64,000 nt of DNA from Sagittula sp048553715. Its GTDB lineage: Bacteria; Pseudomonadota; Alphaproteobacteria; Rhodobacterales; Rhodobacteraceae. The stretch spans positions 1 to 64,000 of the forward strand of contig NZ_JBLZNC010000007.1 of the NCBI RefSeq assembly GCF_048553715.1, read 5' to 3'. Positions 28,373-37,330 of this stretch are shown in pieces; the first letter of the stretch is position 1, and every line of letters begins with the position of its first letter. The position numbers and the translations under genes were made by a program. The notes under the pieces are model-generated. The model searched no databases, was not told the origin of the DNA, and was given only the letters and a program-made list of their open reading frames with translations.

Positions 28373-28398
28373 CATTTACCGTCATGGCGGAATTTGCG

Positions 28399-29025
28399 TC
28401 AGGCCAAAGGGGCCATCAGGATTTTCGGCACCACCTCTGCCAATAGCGACTTGTCTGCGCAAAGGCTTGGGTCCAGTCCCAGTTGCGTCAGCTCCCCTTC
28501 GTGCAATGCAATCACCAGCCGCGCCATCCGGTCCAGCTGTGCGGGATGATCGCTCAGCTCGGGACGCAGGGCTTTCAGGATCTCGGCCAAGCGCGCCTTG
28601 CTGCCCGCGCGCGATTGCAAAAGACGCGCCCGTGCCGCGTCGTTGCGCAGGGCATGCACGATGAATTCCTTATTCAGAATGTCCCAGCGCAGCTCGTCCT
28701 CATCGGGCTCCTGCAGCTCGCGCGACACCTGCGCCATGGGATCATCGGCCGCTTGCGCCGCCGCCGCGATCCGCGCCAGTCGCGCATACAGCCGGTCAGT
28801 GCGCTGCTCATAAAGCGCGAAGAACAACGCATCCTTGTCTGCGAAATTCGAATAGAACGCGCCCCGCGAAAATCCCGCTTGCGCACAGATGAAATCGATA
28901 GACGCCCCGCCAAACCCCTTTTCGGCAAAGGCCTGCGCCGCCCCTTCTATCAGACGCGCGCGCACCTCACAGCGCTTGGGGCGACGGGCGCGGTCCAGGG
29001 TGACGTTGCGTTCGGGCTCACTCAT
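28399..29025 (-). CDS. TetR-family regulator
   Basis: Transcriptional repressor of 208 residues with an N-terminal TetR helix-turn-helix (about 20-66; GFSRGAFYSNFADKDALF is the recognition part) and a C-terminal ligand domain. I chose the ATG at 29025 with GAGG six bases upstream; a Met four codons earlier is possible. It is divergent from the FAD dehydrogenase gene by 78 bases, so it probably controls that group. The inducer is unknown. Confidence 0.87.
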   Translation of the reverse strand: MSEPERNVTLDRARRPKRCEVRARLIEGAAQAFAEKGFGGASIDFICAQAGFSRGAFYSNFADKDALFFALYEQRTDRLYARLARIAAAAQAADDPMAQVSRELQEPDEDELRWDILNKEFIVHALRNDAARARLLQSRAGSKARLAEILKALRPELSDHPAQLDRMARLVIALHEGELTQLGLDPSLCADKSLLAEVVPKILMAPLA

Positions 29026-29103
29026 GGATTGCCTCATCTAAATTTCGATACAATACTGTATTGAGTGCGCGAAATTGCCACCGCGCACATGAGGGAGGAA
29101 TAC

Positions 29104-30774
29104 ATGGCAAACAGCGCAGACGCCATTGTCGTCGGGGCCGGTCTGGCCGGACTTGTTGCCGCAACAGAGCTCGCAACCGCCGGCAAGCGGGTGATCATCG
29201 TCGAACAGGAAAGCCCCGCAAACCTTGGCGGACAGGCATTCTGGAGCCTTGGCGGTCTCTTCATGGTCGACACGCCTGAACAGCGCCGCCTCGGCATCAA
29301 GGACAGCTTTGATCTGGCTTGGGCCGATTGGCGGGGCACCGCAGGGTTCGATCGTGACGAGGATCACTGGCCACAGCAATGGGCCCGCGCCTATGTGGAA
29401 TTTGCCACCGGCGAAAAACGCGACTGGCTGCACGGGCTGGGCCTGCGGGTGTTTCCGATTGTGGGATGGGCAGAACGCGGCGGTGTCGATGCCTCGTCAA
29501 ACGGGAATTCTGTGCCGCGCTTTCATCTGACATGGGGCACCGGCCCTGGCGTGGTCGAGGTGTTTGAACACCGGCTGCGCGAGATGATCAACGATGGACG
29601 TATCTCCATTCTGTACCGCCATCAGGTCGATGACCTGATCATCGAGGGCGGCGCCTGCGTCGGTGTCACCGGCTCGACCCTCGCAGATGACGACGCCCCG
29701 CGCGGCACGCCAACCAACCGCGACATCACAGGCGACTTCACCCTGCGTGCCCCTGCCGTCATCGTCTGTTCCGGCGGGATCGGCGGCAATCTCGACCTTG
29801 TTCGGGCCAGCTGGCCGGACCGGCTGGGCAAACCCCCAAAGTCGATGATCAAAGGTGTGCCGGCCCATGTGGACGGGCGCATGGTCGGGATCACGGAGCA
29901 GGCGGGCGCGAATACCATTAACAAGGATCGCATGTGGCACTACGTCGAAGGGGTGCGAAATTGGGATCCGATCTGGCCCGATCACGGCATCCGCATTCTG
30001 CCCGGCCCGTCGTCGATGTGGTTCGACGCCACCGGACAACGGATGACAGCGCCGAACTACCCCGGCTACGACAGTTTGGGTGCGCTGCAGGCGATCATGG
30101 ACACGGGCCACGACTACACGTGGTTCATCCTCACCCAGAGCATCATCAAAAAGGAATTCGCCCTGTCCGGGTCGGAACAAAACCCCGACCTGACCGGCCG
30201 TGATTGGAAGCTAGTTCTGGGCCGCGCCTTTGGTCCCAAAGCCACCGGACCGGTCGAGGCGTTCAAAGAACACGGCGCGGATTTCGCTGTCGCCGACACG
30301 TTGCCAGAGCTGGTGTCCCAAATGAACACCATCGCCGGAAACGACCTGCTGGACGAGACCCGTCTGCGCCGCCAGATCGAAGACCGCGACCGCCAGATCG
30401 ACAACCGCTTTACCAAGGATCAGCAGATCATGGGTCTGCGCACCTTCCGCAATTATATCGGGGACAAGCTGATCCGCACGGCCAAGCCGCATAAGATTCT
30501 TGATCCGACCAAAGGGCCGCTAATTGCCGTCAAGCTGAACATCCTGACCCGCAAAACATTGGGCGGGTTGGAGACCGATCTGGGCGGACGGTGTTTTCAG
30601 GCCGCACCGGGTCGCGGCGCTGCAATCCTGCCGGGATTGTATGCCGCTGGAGAGGTCTCCGGTTTTGGTGGCGGGGGCTATCACGGCTACCGCGCGCTGG
30701 AGGGGACATTTCTGGGCGGCTGCATCTTTTCAGGCCGACAGGCCGGGCGCGCCGCCGCCAGTGACATAGGATAA
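29104..30774 (+). CDS. FAD-binding dehydrogenase (KstD/fumarate reductase fold)
   Basis: Flavoprotein oxidoreductase of 556 residues in the 3-ketosteroid dehydrogenase/succinate dehydrogenase flavoprotein superfamily. The FAD dinucleotide loop is GAGLAG (11-16), with the acidic end at VEQE (33-36). The C-terminal FAD segment GLYAAGEVSGFGGGG with GYRALEGTFLGG is typical. No Sec or Tat leader is seen, so it is cytoplasmic. GGAGG precedes the ATG. It heads a TetR-linked operon with a BASS-type symporter and a short-chain dehydrogenase. The substrate is unknown; an alicyclic or steroid-like acid is a guess from family and context. Confidence 0.82.
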   Translation: MANSADAIVVGAGLAGLVAATELATAGKRVIIVEQESPANLGGQAFWSLGGLFMVDTPEQRRLGIKDSFDLAWADWRGTAGFDRDEDHWPQQWARAYVEFATGEKRDWLHGLGLRVFPIVGWAERGGVDASSNGNSVPRFHLTWGTGPGVVEVFEHRLREMINDGRISILYRHQVDDLIIEGGACVGVTGSTLADDDAPRGTPTNRDITGDFTLRAPAVIVCSGGIGGNLDLVRASWPDRLGKPPKSMIKGVPAHVDGRMVGITEQAGANTINKDRMWHYVEGVRNWDPIWPDHGIRILPGPSSMWFDATGQRMTAPNYPGYDSLGALQAIMDTGHDYTWFILTQSIIKKEFALSGSEQNPDLTGRDWKLVLGRAFGPKATGPVEAFKEHGADFAVADTLPELVSQMNTIAGNDLLDETRLRRQIEDRDRQIDNRFTKDQQIMGLRTFRNYIGDKLIRTAKPHKILDPTKGPLIAVKLNILTRKTLGGLETDLGGRCFQAAPGRGAAILPGLYAAGEVSGFGGGGYHGYRALEGTFLGGCIFSGRQAGRAAASDIG

Positions 30775-30813
30775 TCCGCGCGGGGGCGGCGCGGACAAAG
30801 GGAGGAAAACGGA

Positions 30814-31692
30814 ATGAACATCATGGAGATCCTGCCGGATATCCTGCTGATCGCGCTTGCGCTGGTCATGCTGGGATTGGGGCTAGAGCTGTCTTTGCGC
30901 GATTTTGCCCGCGTGGCACAGTATAAATCCGCTGTCGCGCTGGCCTTGGTGCTGCAGGTGGTGATCCTGCCGCTGGCCTGTCTGGGCATTGCGTGGGGCT
31001 TTGGCCTTCCGGCGGCGTTTGCAGTGGGTTTGCTGATCCTTGCGGCCTCGCCCGGCGGCGTCACAGCCAATCTGTTCAGCCACATCTACGGCGGCAAGGT
31101 GGCGATGAATATCTCGCTGACGGCGATCAATACCGTGCTGGCCATCGTCTCGCTTCCGGTGATCTCGAACCTTGCCATTGCCATCTTTGCGCCAGAGGGG
31201 GCGGACGGCACGGTGGTGCCGCTGCAATTCGGCAAGGTCGCGCAAGTGGTGGCTGTGGTGCTGGTACCGGTGAGCCTTGGGATGCTTCTGCGCCGATTGG
31301 CCCCCGCTTTCGCGGCGCGCTTGCACAAACCGTTCAAGATCCTGTCGGCCGTGGTGCTCGCCAGCTTTGCGCTGATCGCCATCGTGTCGGAACGGCAGGC
31401 TTTGATGGACAACTTTGCGGTGCTGGGCCCTGCGGTGATCCTGTTCAACGTGCTGTCGCTGCTGGCGGGGTATTTCGCCGCGCAATGGGCGGGACAGGAC
31501 GAAGGCACCGCCCGCGCCATCAGCTTTGAGATCGGCATACATAATTCCACACTGGCGCTGTATGTGGCATTGTCCGTGCTGCAAAGCCTGCCCATCGCCT
31601 TGCCCGCGGCGCTGTATTCCGTGTCAATGTATATCACCGCGCTGCTGTTTGGCATATGGTTGACCCGTCGCAAGGGGGCGGTGCCCGCATGA
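30814..31692 (+). CDS. Bile acid:sodium symporter family transporter
   Basis: Inner-membrane Na+-coupled transporter of 292 residues with about nine to ten helices. The two crossover motifs of the BASS family, ASPGGVTANLF (about 72-82) and FEIGIHNSTLAL (about 232-243), are intact. Family members carry bile acids, pyruvate, pantoate or other organic acids, so the substrate is open. GGGAGG precedes the start. It lies 39 bases after the FAD dehydrogenase and overlaps the next gene by 4 bases. Confidence 0.88.
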   Translation: MNIMEILPDILLIALALVMLGLGLELSLRDFARVAQYKSAVALALVLQVVILPLACLGIAWGFGLPAAFAVGLLILAASPGGVTANLFSHIYGGKVAMNISLTAINTVLAIVSLPVISNLAIAIFAPEGADGTVVPLQFGKVAQVVAVVLVPVSLGMLLRRLAPAFAARLHKPFKILSAVVLASFALIAIVSERQALMDNFAVLGPAVILFNVLSLLAGYFAAQWAGQDEGTARAISFEIGIHNSTLALYVALSVLQSLPIALPAALYSVSMYITALLFGIWLTRRKGAVPA

Positions 31693-32498
31693 AGGTGGTG
31701 ATCATCACCGGCGCGTCCGAGGGTATCGGCGCAGAGCTGGCCGCGCAGATGGGCACAGCCGAACGGGGGGACCTGTCGCTGGTGTTGGTCGCGCGGCGCG
31801 CCGAACAGCTTGAGGCCGTGGCGCGTCGCATCAGACCCCATGGAACGGATGTCCTATGCATCCCCGCTGACCTGCGCGAGGCCGCCGCCTGCCGCGATGT
31901 GATCGCCCAGACCATCGCCCGCTTTGGCAGGCTGGATGTGCTGGTCAACAACGCGGGCATGTCCGCCCATGCCAATCTGATCGATCTGGCCGAGCAGGAC
32001 GACGGCTGGCAGGACCGCCTGATGACCATCAACTACTGGTCGGTGCTGTGGTTGACCCAAGCCGCACTGCCGCATCTGCTGCAAACCAAGGGGCAGGTTG
32101 TGGGCGTCAGTTCCGTCGCGGGTCTTGTCGGGGTCCCCGGACGCACCGCCTATTGCGCGAGCAAATTCGCCATGACCGGTTTCCTAGAGGCGCTGCGCGC
32201 GGAAATGGGCGCGAAAGGGCTGCGCGTGACCTTGGCCTATCCCGGCACAATCGACACCAACCTGCGCAAACAGGGTTATACCGCCGGAGGTGTCGCGCCC
32301 GGCGTGTCCATGCTGCGCGATGCGCGGGCCATGCCAGTGGACCGCTGCGCGCGGCTGATCTACGACGGGATGCGTCGGGGCAAACGCGATGTGCTGATGA
32401 CGCCCCGTGACCGGATTGGGCGGTGGTTGCGTCTGATCGCGCCCGGTCTGGTGGACCGGCTGGCCATGGCGAACGTCAAACCGGAATACCGCCCCTAG
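31689..32498 (+). CDS. Short-chain dehydrogenase/reductase
   Basis: Classical NAD(P)-dependent SDR of 269 residues. The cofactor loop TGASEGIG is at 7-14, NNAG at 87-90, and the catalytic Ser142, Tyr155 and Lys159 are in place. Arg36-Arg37 after the second strand suggest NADP(H). The ATG overlaps the stop of the BASS gene (ATGA), showing translational coupling. Together the three genes could import and oxidise or reduce a hydroxy/keto compound. Confidence 0.9.
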   Translation: MKVVIITGASEGIGAELAAQMGTAERGDLSLVLVARRAEQLEAVARRIRPHGTDVLCIPADLREAAACRDVIAQTIARFGRLDVLVNNAGMSAHANLIDLAEQDDGWQDRLMTINYWSVLWLTQAALPHLLQTKGQVVGVSSVAGLVGVPGRTAYCASKFAMTGFLEALRAEMGAKGLRVTLAYPGTIDTNLRKQGYTAGGVAPGVSMLRDARAMPVDRCARLIYDGMRRGKRDVLMTPRDRIGRWLRLIAPGLVDRLAMANVKPEYRP

Positions 32499-32504
32499 TG
32501 AGTG

Positions 32505-32529
32505 ATCTCAGGCCGCTTGCGCCTGAGAT
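32505..32529. terminator. Hairpin between SDR gene and DUF4442 gene
   Basis: A 9-bp perfect stem with a 7-base loop overlaps the end of the minus-strand DUF4442 gene and lies 6 bases past the SDR stop. No T run follows, so termination is plausible but not certain. Confidence 0.45.
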
Positions 32530-33026
32530 TTGCGCCCCCCACGCGGCACCCATGCCATTGTAACGTCACAGCTCATGGGGCTTTCGCCGGTCTCGTCGAT
32601 GACCTCGACCGCGACAGTCAGTTCGCCCTTTTCCTGATCCATGACCGCGCGCAGCGTTTCCGCATCCGCCTGCGCAATCGCCCGCACATCGCCTTTGACC
32701 GGCTTGTACAGGTTGGCCTGCATGGATTTGACCACGACCACCGCACCCTTGGGCGTCCAATGGGCGATCAGCACACCGGCGGCAAACTCCCCCGGCACCT
32801 GAGCGATCACCCCGTGGATACCGCCCACATGATTGCGAATCTTGCGCATGTTGCGCAGCTCCATCTCGACCCGCGTGGGCGTCAGAACCCGCGTGCGAAT
32901 ACGCAAAGACCGATACGCCCGGATCAACCGACCAAAGAAAAAGTCAAACGCGCGCAGGCGCAGTCCCTCGGGCAAAAAGGCAATACGCTCCAGCACGCCA
33001 TTGAGTTGGTTGTCAGGTCGGTTCAT
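32508..33026 (-). CDS. DUF4442 hotdog-fold protein
   Basis: Protein of 172 residues resembling the DUF4442/PaaI-like hotdog thioesterase group, with the segment MRKIRNHVGGIHGVIAQVPGEFAAG (about 61-85). Such proteins may hydrolyse acyl-CoA thioesters, but the activity of this group is poorly known. The ATG at 33026 follows AGGG. It is convergent with the SDR gene, so any link to that operon is positional only. Confidence 0.75.
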   Translation of the reverse strand: MNRPDNQLNGVLERIAFLPEGLRLRAFDFFFGRLIRAYRSLRIRTRVLTPTRVEMELRNMRKIRNHVGGIHGVIAQVPGEFAAGVLIAHWTPKGAVVVVKSMQANLYKPVKGDVRAIAQADAETLRAVMDQEKGELTVAVEVIDETGESPMSCDVTMAWVPRGGRKSQAQAA

Positions 33027-33068
33027 GTCGTGATGCCCTTGGTGTCGTTTGCCCCCGCAGATTAACAC

Positions 33069-33738
33069 TGTTGCACACCCCGTGGGCGTGTGACGTTACG
33101 CTCCGCCGCTGTCCTTTCGCGCCAGGCGAGCCATGCGCGTGTTGATCCAACCCGCCCCGTTGGTCCTGAAGCCAAGCGGCCACGGCCACCAAATCGCTTT
33201 CCAGCGCCGCGTCGGAATTGTTGTTGCCGATCAGAACGCGCGCGCCGCTGCTGACGTAGGTACGGGCAATTTCACGACCTGCCGCCCCGGGCACCTCCGG
33301 CGATACTCACCACAGGGACGCGTCACACCGGCCTGCATGGCCAGAAGGGGAAGGCGCCTTAGCGCCAAATAGCCATGGGCGAAATGCAATCCAAAGTTGA
33401 TTTTTCATGTCAGTTGACCGACGCCCCGTTCGCCGATGCCCGGCGTACCGACGAAGTGAAAATTCCCATGGAACCGGATCGCGAACCATGCGTTAACTCG
33501 TCACTGCAGTCGCAGAATCTCCCCATCGCTGGTCACAGATTCTGCCGCTCTGGTGCCCAAAGAAATTGCCATACTACAAACGATCCACAGCAAAACCACA
33601 CCGACAGGCCATTTGTTGCCGAAAATGCCGACCGCCATACTCGTTTCGCCGCCATTGGCGGAAAATCTCTGATCTCACGAGATTGAAATTTGCTGAAACA
33701 GCACCAATACATCCTTAAACTTCTTTGGGGACAGACAC
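33069..33738. other. 670-base stretch without a clear gene
   Basis: No intact gene is supported. On the minus strand, two frames in the same phase (33489-33307 and 33294-33013) are separated by one stop codon. They read like a short protein with a leader-like start (MKNQLWIAFRPWLFG) and a segment VSSGARVLIGNNNSDAALE. This could be a decayed gene or chance. The right part (33500-33730) is less G+C-rich and probably holds the promoter of the glucan operon. Confidence 0.45.
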
Positions 33739-35352
33739 TTGCCGCTACCAGAACACCGCGACACGCTGACCACCGGTCACAGACCGAACCGCCGTATCTT
33801 TATGACGGGCCTGTTAGGCACCGCCGCTGCCTTGCCGTTTGCACACATGGGACGCGCGCAGGACAGCACCGACGTTGAGCTGCCCGAAAACGAGGCAGGG
33901 ACCGCGTTCTCCTTTGACCTGCTGGCGGACAATATGCGTGCTGCGGCGCAGAAACCCATTGCCGACGCCAAGCCGATTTCGGGCTTTCTGTCCGGTCTGG
34001 ACTATGACGCCTACAACCGTATCCGCTTCAATCCCAGCCGTAACAAATGGCAGGACCAGCCCAACTTCCGCATGAACGCCTTTCACATGGGGTGGCTGTT
34101 CAAAGAGCCGGTACACGTCTTTGAGGTCACCAATGGCCGCGCCATGCCGATGGGCTTTAGCGCGCAGGATTTCGTCTATGATCCGAAAACCGAAGTCCCC
34201 GAGGATTTCGAGATGCCGGGCGTTGCGGGCATCCGTTTGATGACGCCCCTGAACGACCCCGATCGGTTTGACGAATTGGGCGCCTTCCTCGGTGCCAGCT
34301 ATTTCCGCATGCTGGGTGAAGGCAACCGGTACGGGCTGTCCGCGCGCGGTCTGGCTGTGAACACCGGCCTGCCGCAGGGCGAGGAATTTCCGCGCTTCTC
34401 GAACCTATGGCTGGAACGCCCCACCGATGGCGAGGACCGGCTGACCGTCTATGCCGCGCTGGAAAGCAAATCGGTGACGGGGGCCTATCGCTTTGTCATC
34501 ACGCCCGGTGCGACCACGGTCATGCATGTGACAGCGCGGCTGTTCATGCGCGAGGATGTGGAACAAATCGGCATAGCGCCGCTGACATCGATGTATCTGT
34601 ACGGCGCATCCGATCCGGGCAATTTCCGTGACTTCCGTGAAAGCGTCCACGACAGCGAAGCACTGGTGATCAACAGCAGCAGTGGCGACACCCTGTTCCG
34701 CCCGCTGAACAACCCGCCCCGTCTGGCAAACTCCTACCTCGGGATGGAGAACCCCAAATCCTTCGGTCTGGTGCAGCGCACACGCGGCTTTGACGCCTAT
34801 CTCGATGCCGAGGCGCATTACGAGCTGCGCCCCAGCGTGATGGTCGAACCCGTCGGCGAATGGGGCCGCGGCACCGTCCGGCTGATGGAGATTCCCACCG
34901 ATCTCGAAGTAAATGACAACATCGTGGCCTTCTGGGTGCCGGAGGCAGACACCAAAGCCGGTGACGAGATCGAGCTGTCCTATCGCCTGCGTTGGGGCAT
35001 GACCCCAAAGGGGGATCGCGCGACGGACCGTGCCCGCGTTCTGCGCACACGCGTCGGACAAGGCGGCGTGGCCGGTGTCGAAAAAGCCCGCGACACCACC
35101 AAATTCGTCATCGATTTCCACGGCGGCGTTCTTTCGGAACAAACCGACCCCAAGGCGGTTGTACCCGACGTAAGCATTTCGCGCGGAGAGATAACCGAAG
35201 CCATTCTGTCGCCCATCGACAACAGCGACGTGTGGCGACTGGTGGTCGAGGCCCGCACCGACCAAGGCAGCGTGGCCGAGCTTAAGGCCCGCCTGCTGAA
35301 CGATACAGAAACACTGACAGAAACCTGGCTGTACCAATGGATGACCCAATGA
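33739..35352 (+). CDS. Periplasmic glucan biosynthesis protein OpgG/OpgD, Tat-exported
   Basis: Periplasmic protein of 537 residues of the MdoG/OpgG-OpgD family, which shapes the glucose backbone of osmoregulated periplasmic glucans. The start is a TTG behind GGGGA. It supplies a twin-arginine leader (NRRIFMTG at 17-24, cleavage near residue 41), whereas the ATG at 33802 would lose the arginines. Tat export is the mode known for OpgD, while OpgG of E. coli uses Sec, so the OpgD name may fit better. It is the first gene of opgG-orf-opgH-opgC. Confidence 0.9.
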   Translation: MPLPEHRDTLTTGHRPNRRIFMTGLLGTAAALPFAHMGRAQDSTDVELPENEAGTAFSFDLLADNMRAAAQKPIADAKPISGFLSGLDYDAYNRIRFNPSRNKWQDQPNFRMNAFHMGWLFKEPVHVFEVTNGRAMPMGFSAQDFVYDPKTEVPEDFEMPGVAGIRLMTPLNDPDRFDELGAFLGASYFRMLGEGNRYGLSARGLAVNTGLPQGEEFPRFSNLWLERPTDGEDRLTVYAALESKSVTGAYRFVITPGATTVMHVTARLFMREDVEQIGIAPLTSMYLYGASDPGNFRDFRESVHDSEALVINSSSGDTLFRPLNNPPRLANSYLGMENPKSFGLVQRTRGFDAYLDAEAHYELRPSVMVEPVGEWGRGTVRLMEIPTDLEVNDNIVAFWVPEADTKAGDEIELSYRLRWGMTPKGDRATDRARVLRTRVGQGGVAGVEKARDTTKFVIDFHGGVLSEQTDPKAVVPDVSISRGEITEAILSPIDNSDVWRLVVEARTDQGSVAELKARLLNDTETLTETWLYQWMTQ

Positions 35353-35525
35353 CCGATCTGCAAAATATGCTTGATCTCAGCGCCGACGATCTGGACACTC
35401 TGCACGATTGCCGCCCCCCCGAAGCACCGCTTGCCATGCCTGTGCAAAGCCTCACCGGCGATGACGGTGAGGGCCACAGCATCCTGTCGTGGGTGCGCGG
35501 CTTTTGGCTGCGGCCCTCTGCATAA
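35349..35525 (+). CDS. 58-residue reading frame between opgG and opgH
   Basis: Begins at an ATGA overlapping the opgG stop and ends 18 bases before opgH. The product is acidic with a Cys and the segment APLAMPVQSL, and ends in WVRGFWLRPSA. It looks like the cytoplasmic N-terminal head that precedes the first helix in longer OpgH proteins. It may be a separate small subunit or a head split from opgH. Translational coupling to opgG supports it being expressed. No known family is assigned with confidence. Confidence 0.6.
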   Translation: MTDLQNMLDLSADDLDTLHDCRPPEAPLAMPVQSLTGDDGEGHSILSWVRGFWLRPSA

Positions 35526-35543
35526 CGCCGGGCTGTTGCGCGC

Positions 35544-37325
35544 ATGAACCTGCCCCCGCCCCCCTCGACCCGTGCTATTCGTCTGGCCGCGCTGTGCTTT
35601 GCCGTTGCGGCGGCGTTCAGCGCCGGATCGCTGTTGATCAGCGTCGCCGCTGTCGACGGGTTGAACGCTTTGGATCTGTTCCGCACTGTTCTAATCATGC
35701 TGACAACGGCGTGGTTGGCGTGGGGTGCCACACTGGCTTTGGCCGGTCTGTGGCCGATGAGCCGCCGCAGCATCCCTGTAGCAATCGAACCGCCAGCCAC
35801 GGTCATGCTGGTCCCGATCTGTAACGAGGATCCGGTGGCCACCTTTGCCCGCATCGCTGCCATCGACCGGTCGCTGGCGCAATCCGGAGCCCATGTCGAC
35901 ATTGCGATCCTATCGGACACCCGCGACCCGGCACGTTCTGCCGAGGAACGCGCGGCCTTCGCGCGTCTGCGGGCGCAGATCACCGGCCAAGGGCGGCTGT
36001 ACTACCGCATTCGCGAAGATGGCGCAGGACGCAAGGCGGGCAACGTCGGGCATTTTATGCGCAACTCCGGCCGCGCCTACGAGCTTGCCGTGATCCTTGA
36101 CGCCGACAGCCTGATGTCCGGCGAGGCGATCCGCATGATGATTGATCGCATGGCCGCCGATCCGCAGCTTGGCCTGTTACAGACGCTGCCCCGATTGGTG
36201 CAGGGGCATTCGATTTTCGCGCGGGCCATGCAGTTCTCTGCCGCCTTTCACGGGCTTGTTTTCACGCGCGGCCTGATGCGGATGCAGGGCCACACCGGCC
36301 CGTTCTGGGGCCATAACGCCATCGTTCGCGTTGCGGCCTTTGCGCAGTCCTGTGGGCTGCCCGATCTTCCAGGCAAAGCGCCCTTTGGCGGGCATATCCT
36401 GTCCCACGACTATGTCGAGGCCGCCCTGCTGGCCCGCGCGGGCTGGAAGGTCGAAGTCGACGCCGCCATCCCCGGCTCTTACGAGGAAGGCCCCGAAAAC
36501 GTGCTCGCCTATGCCAAACGCGACCGCCGTTGGTGCCAAGGCAACCTGCAGCACGCCAAGCTTGTGGGAGCGCATGGCCTCGCCGGGTGGAGCCGTTTTG
36601 TCTTTGTCCAAGGGATCATGGCCTATGTGGCAGCCCCCCTGTGGGGTTTGTTCCTGCTGGCGACCCTCGCGGCCACTTTGATGGCGCCTTTGCCCGACTA
36701 TTTCCCAGAACAGTATCAGCTTTTCCCGACCTTTCCCTATGACCGGACGCTGGAGATCACGACCCTGATCCTTGGCACAGCGAGCCTGTTGATCCTGCCC
36801 AAATTCCTGATCTGGATCGAGGCGGTCGCAACACGTCGCGCGGCACTGTTCGGCGGGGCGGGGCGCAGCTTTGTCTCTGTGGTGACAGAAATCGCGCTGA
36901 CCTCCGCCCTTGCCCCGATTATGCTGGCCTTCCAAAGCCGCGCGGTCTTTCAGGTGCTGACAGGGCAGGACGGCGGCTGGCCCGCAAACGCCCGTGGCGA
37001 AGGCCGTCTGAGTGTGGCCGAAGCCTTCCGCGCCTGCGGCTGGATTGTCGGTCTGGGTCTGGGGTCGGGTGCGGCGGTGGCGTGGCTCGCGCCCGATCTG
37101 ATCCCTTGGCTGCTGCCCATCGGCCTGCCGATGGTGCTGTCGCCGTGGATCATCGCGTGGTCATCGCGCCCGCTGACCCACGCGCTGTTCCACACGCCCG
37201 AAGAGCACACCACGCCGCCGGTGCTGCAAACCTACCGCGAAATTCTGGCGTCCTGGTCCCCTGCCCTGCAGACAGAACCGCTTTCCCCTGATGCGCCCGA
37301 TGCGGGCGCCCTTGCCCGAGCCTGA
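35544..37325 (+). CDS. opgH: Glucan glucosyltransferase
   Basis: Inner-membrane GT2-family glucosyltransferase that polymerises UDP-glucose into periplasmic glucan and exports it. Two helices (about 12-35 and 47-70) precede the catalytic domain. The domain has DADS at 186-189, the acidic HD at 288-289 and RRWCQGN at 328-334; four or more helices follow. At 593 residues it is shorter than E. coli OpgH (847), lacking the long N- and C-terminal extensions. The start has only a poor ribosome-binding site, which fits coupling to the preceding short frame. Confidence 0.92.
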   Translation: MNLPPPPSTRAIRLAALCFAVAAAFSAGSLLISVAAVDGLNALDLFRTVLIMLTTAWLAWGATLALAGLWPMSRRSIPVAIEPPATVMLVPICNEDPVATFARIAAIDRSLAQSGAHVDIAILSDTRDPARSAEERAAFARLRAQITGQGRLYYRIREDGAGRKAGNVGHFMRNSGRAYELAVILDADSLMSGEAIRMMIDRMAADPQLGLLQTLPRLVQGHSIFARAMQFSAAFHGLVFTRGLMRMQGHTGPFWGHNAIVRVAAFAQSCGLPDLPGKAPFGGHILSHDYVEAALLARAGWKVEVDAAIPGSYEEGPENVLAYAKRDRRWCQGNLQHAKLVGAHGLAGWSRFVFVQGIMAYVAAPLWGLFLLATLAATLMAPLPDYFPEQYQLFPTFPYDRTLEITTLILGTASLLILPKFLIWIEAVATRRAALFGGAGRSFVSVVTEIALTSALAPIMLAFQSRAVFQVLTGQDGGWPANARGEGRLSVAEAFRACGWIVGLGLGSGAAVAWLAPDLIPWLLPIGLPMVLSPWIIAWSSRPLTHALFHTPEEHTTPPVLQTYREILASWSPALQTEPLSPDAPDAGALARA

Positions 37326-37330
37326 CACCC

